Below are positions 59,988-64,000 of a stretch of 64,000 bases of DNA, one piece after another; the first letter of the stretch is position 1; every line of letters begins with the position of its first letter. A program made the translations under genes and the position numbers. Under the pieces are notes generated by a model, which ran no database searches, had not been told where the DNA came from, and saw nothing but the letters and a program-made list of their open reading frames with translations. Origin of the DNA: Streptomyces sp. NBC_00193 (GTDB lineage: Bacteria > Actinomycetota > Actinomycetes > Streptomycetales > Streptomycetaceae); NCBI RefSeq assembly GCF_026342735.1, contig NZ_JAPEMM010000001.1, positions 4,340,001 to 4,404,000 on the forward strand. The letters are read 5' to 3'.

Positions 59988-61252
59988 CAGAGCTGGTTCT
60001 TCTTCCGGCGGCCGCTCAGCACGATGCCGATGCCCATGCCGGCCGCCGCGCCCGCGAGGATCATCCACCAGACGTTGCCGCCGCCGGAGTCCTCGTCCTT
60101 CTTGTCGTCCTTCTTCTCCGCCGGCTGCTCCGACGCCTTCGCGGACGCGTTCTGCGGGGCCGGGCCCGTCGCGTTCAGCGCGGCCACCAGGTCGGTGCCG
60201 CCGAAGGACTTCGGGTCGGTGCCCGTCGCGTGCGCGGCCAGGATCAGGGTGCCGAGGCCGGCCGGGTTGCCCTTGGACCACTCGGCGGAGTTGGTCTTCA
60301 GCCACTCCAGGGCGCCCGCCGCGGACTGCTTGTGCCCGGCCGCGGCCAGGGCGATCACCGCGTCGGCGGTGTTGCCGGTGTCCGGGGTCGGCTGGTCGGC
60401 GCCCGGGGTGAGGGCGGTGAGGTGACCGTCCTTCTTCAGGGCCTGGGCCAGGTATCCGGCCGCGCCCTGGGCCGCCGCCGCCGGGTCACCGGCGGTCGCC
60501 GGGCAGGCGAGCGCCGCCGCGGGGGTGTCCGTAGGGGAGGCGGAAGGGGAGACGAGTGCGCCCTGGCCGAGGCCGGCCAGTACGGCGGCGGCCGTCGCGT
60601 CGGCGTTGGCGGGCAGCTTGCCGTCGGCCGTCGCCTGGTAGGCGAAGGCACCCCGGTCGGCGGCCGGCTCGGACGAGCAGCCGAGCTGGAAGGCGAGGAG
60701 CCCCTCGTACGCGGACTTGCCGGCCTTCGACTTGACCTCGGCCGGCTTCTCGCCCGCCGCCGCCAGCGCGCTGATCACCACGGCGGTGGAGCTGGCCTCG
60801 CTCGGGGAGCCGGGGACGTAGGCCCAGCCGCCGTCCGCGTTCTGGACGGACTTCAGCCAGTCCGCGCCCTTCTTCACCGCCGCGTCCTGACCGCCGAGCG
60901 CCTTCAGCGCCTGCACGGCCACCGCGGTGGCGTTCGTGTCGAGCATCAGCTTCGCGTCGCACGCGGCTGCCGTGTCCGCGCGGAAGGAGGCGAAGCCGCC
61001 GTCGGCGCACTGCTGGCCGACGAGCCAGTCCACGGCCTGCTGCGCGGGCTTCAGGCCCACCGTGTGCTGGGCGAGCAGTGCGAAGGACTGCCGCCACACC
61101 CCGTCGTACGTCGGATCGTTCTTGCCGAAGAGCCCGGAGGGGACGACGGGTGCCGGGGACGGCGTGGCGACATCGGCGAGGGCCGCGGGGGCCGAGCCCA
61201 CGCAGAGCACGGCGGAGACGGCGAGCGTGGCGGCGCTGCGGCGGACGTTCAT
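59987..61252 (-). CDS. Prenyltransferase/squalene-oxidase-repeat surface protein, candidate corrinoid-binding alpha subunit
   Basis: 421 residues. Signal peptide MNVRRSAATLAVSAVLCVGSAPAALA; then an alpha/alpha-barrel of QxxDGGW-type repeats (AVDWLVGQQCADGGFASF, ADWLKSVQNADGGWAYVPG, ALEWLKTNSAEWSKGN), the fold of the alpha domain of intrinsic factor and transcobalamin. A Lys/Glu/Asp-rich stalk (EKKDDKKDEDSGGG) and membrane helix (VWWMILAGAAAGMGIGIVLSG) with RRKKNQL anchor it. It is the first gene behind a cobalamin riboswitch. GAGAGG lies ~11 nt before the ATG. The cobalamin-binding role is inferred. Confidence 0.78.
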   Translation of the reverse strand: MNVRRSAATLAVSAVLCVGSAPAALADVATPSPAPVVPSGLFGKNDPTYDGVWRQSFALLAQHTVGLKPAQQAVDWLVGQQCADGGFASFRADTAAACDAKLMLDTNATAVAVQALKALGGQDAAVKKGADWLKSVQNADGGWAYVPGSPSEASSTAVVISALAAAGEKPAEVKSKAGKSAYEGLLAFQLGCSSEPAADRGAFAYQATADGKLPANADATAAAVLAGLGQGALVSPSASPTDTPAAALACPATAGDPAAAAQGAAGYLAQALKKDGHLTALTPGADQPTPDTGNTADAVIALAAAGHKQSAAGALEWLKTNSAEWSKGNPAGLGTLILAAHATGTDPKSFGGTDLVAALNATGPAPQNASAKASEQPAEKKDDKKDEDSGGGNVWWMILAGAAAGMGIGIVLSGRRKKNQL

Positions 61253-61350
61253 GCGGGGCGGGTGCCTCTCGTGCTGGGGAACCGGGAGGCAGGCAGCACA
61301 GCGAGGGAGGCTGGTACCGGGCTCCGGCTCCGTTTACCTCGACGGTGCCG

Positions 61351-61371
61351 GCCGCCGGAGGACCCGGCGGC
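61351..61371 (-). promoter_or_regulatory. Hairpin between riboswitch and first gene
   Basis: GCCGCCGG (61351-61358) and CCGGCGGC (61364-61371) form an 8-bp stem, 5-nt loop, with no U-tract. It may be the expression-platform stem of the riboswitch or an attenuator. Confidence 0.45.
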
Positions 61372-61389
61372 ACGAGCCGCGCACCTCCG

Positions 61390-61505
61390 GCACGGGGCAA
61401 TCCGGCTCCCCGCCCCCGATGCTGCCGGGGCGGGTCACGGTTGCGGGTCAGCGCCGGATTCGCACCGGCTTCCCCCCGTACGGAAGTGTGGACGACGCCC
61501 ATACT
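61390..61505 (-). ncRNA. Cobalamin riboswitch (B12 aptamer)
   Basis: On the minus strand the hallmark core GGGAAGCCGGTGCGAATCC, then GGCGCTGACCCGCAACCGTG, occupies 61474-61434, the B12-element consensus GGGAA..CCGGTGNGAATCCGG..CTGNCCCGCAACNGT. GAGCCGGATTGCC at 61408-61396 matches the 3' part of the aptamer. It ends ~140 nt before the start of the prenyltransferase-repeat gene. Cobalamin binding usually switches such genes off, consistent with uptake genes downstream. Confidence 0.9.
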
Positions 61506-61554
61506 CTACCGGCCCGTAGCTCCGGTGCCGGGTGGCGCCGCCCACCCGCGCCCC

Positions 61555-62637
61555 TTACACGGCGCGGTACGTCACGGGGTCGCTGCCCGGCACCGCCTCC
61601 GCGCGGCCCTGCTTCACCAGGCGCCGCAGGTGGGCTTCCGCTTCGGAGACGGCGATGTTGCGGGAGCCGTACGGGATCTGCTCCCAGGGCCGGTTCCACT
61701 CCATCCGCTCCGCCAGCGCCCACGGGGTCAGCGGCTCGGCGGCGAGCAGGTCCCGCAGCCCGGTCAGCCGCTCCTCGTGGTGGTCCAGCAGTTCCCGTAC
61801 GCGGCCCTGCGCGTCGGTGAAGGCGTACTGGTGGGCCGGGAGCACCTCGGCGGGCTGGAGGCGGCCGATGCGTTCGAGGGAGTCGAGGTAGTCGCCGAGG
61901 GGGTCGGTGACCCGCTCGGAGGAGGGGTCCTCGTAGAGGCCGATGTGGGGGGAGATCCCGGGCAGCAGGTGGTCCCCGGAGAAGAGGCGGCCGTTGCCGG
62001 GCAGGTTCCGCGGATGCTTCTCCTCCAGGTGCAGGCAGACGTGGCCGGGGGTGTGCCCGGGGGTCCAGATCGCCCGGAGCCGGCGGCCGGCCAGCGGCAG
62101 CAGCTCGGCGGGCACGATCTCCCGGTCGGGGACGGCGGCGCGCAGGCCGGGCAGGGTGCTCATGCGGCCGCTCGCGCGGGCGGCGCGCAGCGGGGCGATG
62201 TGCTCCTCGGGGGCTCCGGCGGTGGCCAGCTTCTCGCTCATGTAGTCGAACCAGACGCCGGGTTCGGAGGCCCGGGTCCGTACGACGACCTCGGTGTCGG
62301 CGGCGTGCATGGCGATCCAGGCGCCGGAGGCCTCGCGGACCCGGCCGGACAGGCCGTGGTGGTCGGGGTGGTGGTGGGTGATGACCACGCCGTGCACGTC
62401 GGCGACGGCGATGGAGAGGGCGCCGAGGCCCGCGACGAGGGTGTCCCAGGACTCGGGGTCGTCCCAGCCGGTGTCGATGAGGACCGGGCCGCGGTCGGTG
62501 TCGAGGACGTGGACGAGGGTGTGGCCGAGCGGGTTGTCGGGGATGGGGACCTTGATGCCCCACACGCCGCCGCCGTGATCGGTGACCTGGGGGGTCGGGG
62601 TGCCCTGTGTCGTGTCCTCTGCCTTGAAGGGCTCCAC
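61555..62637 (-). CDS. Metallo-beta-lactamase-fold hydrolase
   Basis: 360 residues. The MBL signature ITHHHPDHHG (HxHxDH with an extra His), a metal His in AIWTPGHTPGHVCLH and the Asp/His pair in LFSGDHLLPGISPH and VLPAHQYA match glyoxalase-II/LACTB2-like hydrolases. A C-terminal winged-helix-like extension follows (RMEWNRPWEQIPYGSRNIAVSEAEAHLRRLVKQG). The GTG start (complement of 62635-62637) has GGAG upstream. A KstR-like half-matching site lies ~18 bp further upstream, linking it to the aldehyde dehydrogenase regulon. Substrate likely a thioester or lactone. Confidence 0.87.
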   Translation of the reverse strand: MEPFKAEDTTQGTPTPQVTDHGGGVWGIKVPIPDNPLGHTLVHVLDTDRGPVLIDTGWDDPESWDTLVAGLGALSIAVADVHGVVITHHHPDHHGLSGRVREASGAWIAMHAADTEVVVRTRASEPGVWFDYMSEKLATAGAPEEHIAPLRAARASGRMSTLPGLRAAVPDREIVPAELLPLAGRRLRAIWTPGHTPGHVCLHLEEKHPRNLPGNGRLFSGDHLLPGISPHIGLYEDPSSERVTDPLGDYLDSLERIGRLQPAEVLPAHQYAFTDAQGRVRELLDHHEERLTGLRDLLAAEPLTPWALAERMEWNRPWEQIPYGSRNIAVSEAEAHLRRLVKQGRAEAVPGSDPVTYRAV

Positions 62638-62654
62638 TCTGGCTCCACTCTCAC

Positions 62655-62668
62655 GAGAACGTGTTGCA
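62655..62668. promoter_or_regulatory. KstR-like operator near the MBL-fold gene
   Basis: GAGAACGTGTTGCA fits TNNAACNNGTTNNA except for the first base (G). It lies 18 bp before the hydrolase GTG (minus strand). Weakest of the four sites. Confidence 0.4.
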
Positions 62669-62769
62669 TTAGTAGCCCAAGTCGACCATCTTCGGGGCGA
62701 TCTGACTAGTCGTTGGATCTTCGATGTGTTGTACGAGGCGGTTCGGTCAGCTCCGTGGACTCCTAGAAC

Positions 62770-62783
62770 TAGAACTGGTATCA
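62770..62783. promoter_or_regulatory. KstR-like operator upstream of the aldehyde dehydrogenase
   Basis: TAGAACTGGTATCA, matching TNNAACNNGTTNNA with GTA for GTT, the same deviation as the thiolase site. It is embedded in the larger inverted repeat AGAACTG-GTAT-CAGTTCT (62771-62788) and lies 35 bp before the ATG. Confidence 0.6.
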
Positions 62784-62817
62784 GTTCTGGAACGCCAAGC
62801 CGCAGGAGGCATCAGCC

Positions 62818-64000
62818 ATGACCGAGCTCGTGGAACACGGAAAACTGTTCATCGGCGGTGAGTGGACGGATCCGCTGGGCACCGACACGATCAAGGTCGT
62901 CTCGCCCCACACCGGGCAGGTCATCGGCAGCGTCCCGCACGCCTCGAAGGCCGACGTGGACCGGGCCGTCGCCGTGGCCCGCAAGGCCTTCGACGAGGGC
63001 CCCTGGCCGCGCACCACGCTCGAGGAGCGGATCGCGGTGGTGACCCGGATCAAGGACGCCATAGCCGTCCGGCACGAGGAGATCGCCCGCTCGATCAGCT
63101 CCCAGAACGGGTCCCCGTACTCCTGGAGCATCCTCGCCCAGGCCCTCGGCCCGATGATGGTCTACGACGCCGCGATCACCGTGGCGCGCGACTACCCGTA
63201 CGAGGAGTACCGCCAGGGCGTCCTCGGCCCGATCCTCGTCCGGCGCGAGGCCGTCGGCGTGGTCGCCGCCGTCATCCCGTGGAACGTCCCGCAGTTCGTG
63301 GCCGCCGCCAAGCTGGCGCCCGCGCTGCTCACCGGCTGCACGGTGATCCTCAAGCCGTCCCCCGAGGCGGTCCTCGACTCCTACATCCTCGCCGACATCG
63401 CCCGCGAGGCCGGGCTGCCCGAGGGCGTGCTGTCGATCCTGCCCGCCGACCGCGAGGTCAGCGAGTACCTCGTCGGCCACCCGGACGTGGACAAGGTCGC
63501 CTTCACCGGCTCCGTCCCCGCCGGCCGGCGGGTCATGGAGGTCGCCTCCAAGAACCTCACCCGCGTGACCCTCGAACTCGGCGGCAAGTCCGCGGCCGTC
63601 ATCCTCCCCGACGCCGACCTCGACACCGCCATCGCCGGCATCGTCCCCGCGGCCTGGATGAACAACGGCCAGGCCTGCGTGGCACAGACCCGCGTCCTCG
63701 CCCCGCGCAGCCGCTACGAGGAGATCGCCGAAGCGCTCGCCGCCGCGGCCTCGGCGCTGGTCGTCGGAGACCCGATGGACCCCGCCACGCAGCTCGGCCC
63801 GCTGGTGGCCAGGCGGCAGCAGCAGCGCTCGCTCGACTACATCCGGATCGGCCAGGAGGAGGGCGCCAAGGTCCTGTCCGGCGGCGGGCGTCCGGCCGGC
63901 TCGGACCTGGACCAGGGCTGGTACGTGGAGCCGACCCTCTTCGGAGACGTCGACAACTCGATGCGGATCGCCCGCGAGGAGATCTTCGGCCCGGTCGTCT
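62818..64000 (+). CDS. Aldehyde dehydrogenase (NAD(P)+), 3' end outside the window
   Basis: The first ~394 codons are present; the gene runs off the right edge. Features of ALDH: VVAAVIPWNVPQFVAAAKLAPALLTGCTVILKPSPEAVL (cofactor Lys), VAFTGSVPAGRRVMEVA, catalytic Glu in TLELGGKSAAVILPDADL, catalytic Cys in MNNGQACVAQTRVLAPRS, and the start of REEIFGPVV. The ATG follows AGGAGG at good spacing. It lies behind a KstR-like operator, so oxidation of a steroid- or sterol-derived aldehyde is plausible; the family alone does not show the substrate. Confidence 0.92.
   Translation, partial: MTELVEHGKLFIGGEWTDPLGTDTIKVVSPHTGQVIGSVPHASKADVDRAVAVARKAFDEGPWPRTTLEERIAVVTRIKDAIAVRHEEIARSISSQNGSPYSWSILAQALGPMMVYDAAITVARDYPYEEYRQGVLGPILVRREAVGVVAAVIPWNVPQFVAAAKLAPALLTGCTVILKPSPEAVLDSYILADIAREAGLPEGVLSILPADREVSEYLVGHPDVDKVAFTGSVPAGRRVMEVASKNLTRVTLELGGKSAAVILPDADLDTAIAGIVPAAWMNNGQACVAQTRVLAPRSRYEEIAEALAAAASALVVGDPMDPATQLGPLVARRQQQRSLDYIRIGQEEGAKVLSGGGRPAGSDLDQGWYVEPTLFGDVDNSMRIAREEIFGPVV

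Overview
The window is high-GC actinobacterial DNA and almost certainly comes from a Streptomyces chromosome. Supporting evidence includes strong third-position GC, many GTG starts, GTGA/ATGA-coupled genes, and the conserved neighbourhoods fasR ... aceE - DUF3052 - ahpE - terD - terD - DUF475/TerC. Most of it looks like chromosomal core with accessory patches, and there is no intact prophage, IS element or CRISPR array.

Layout. 0-13 kb: the 5' part of the fatty-acid regulator fasR, a pirin, a serine hydrolase divergent from a MerR/aldo-keto reductase pair, a DUF4429 protein, a secreted alpha/beta hydrolase, a TetR/MFS drug-efflux pair, a small secreted I36-type protein, a voltage-gated-like K+ channel and aceE. 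13-24 kb: DUF3052, the peroxiredoxin ahpE and a Ter stress locus (two TerD, DUF475/TerC, TerA-like, a divergent TerD-like). This is followed by the Ter-linked metabolite module: an HpcH/HpaI aldolase, a fused double phosphoribosyltransferase (PRTase_2-TRSP-PRTase_1-PELOTA) and a HAD phosphatase, then an O-methyltransferase. 24.7-29.9 kb: a De Ley-Doudoroff D-galactonate catabolic operon (kinase, KDPGal aldolase, dehydratase, FCD regulator) with a divergent MFS transporter that is frameshifted and internally shortened.

30-51 kb: mostly stand-alone genes around a tRNA-Val(TAC): a DUF4383 membrane protein, a coiled-coil protein, a universal stress protein, DedA, PhoD, a secreted HNH nuclease, a very long Pro/Thr/Gly-rich peptidoglycan-binding protein, an MFS pump fused to a winged-helix domain, and a GT87/PAP2 fusion. 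Several G-rich spacers here hold tandem repeats, including an exact 74-bp duplication. 51-54 kb: a divergent CYP125-like P450 and FadA5-like steroid thiolase pair flanked by KstR-like operators. The same operator type recurs at 62.7 kb before a metallo-beta-lactamase-fold hydrolase and an aldehyde dehydrogenase that runs off the window.

54.9-61.5 kb: a cobalamin riboswitch followed by five tightly spaced genes: a prenyltransferase-repeat protein, an SCO2322-family protein, EcfT, a fused EcfA-EcfA' and an S component. This reads as a B12 or corrinoid uptake system with two surface-anchored accessory proteins whose architecture recalls animal intrinsic factor/transcobalamin; it is the most interesting system here. 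A dispersed intergenic repeat found at 3.6, 24.4-24.6 and 50.6 kb also appears inside the EcfA-EcfA' linker, where it is translated.
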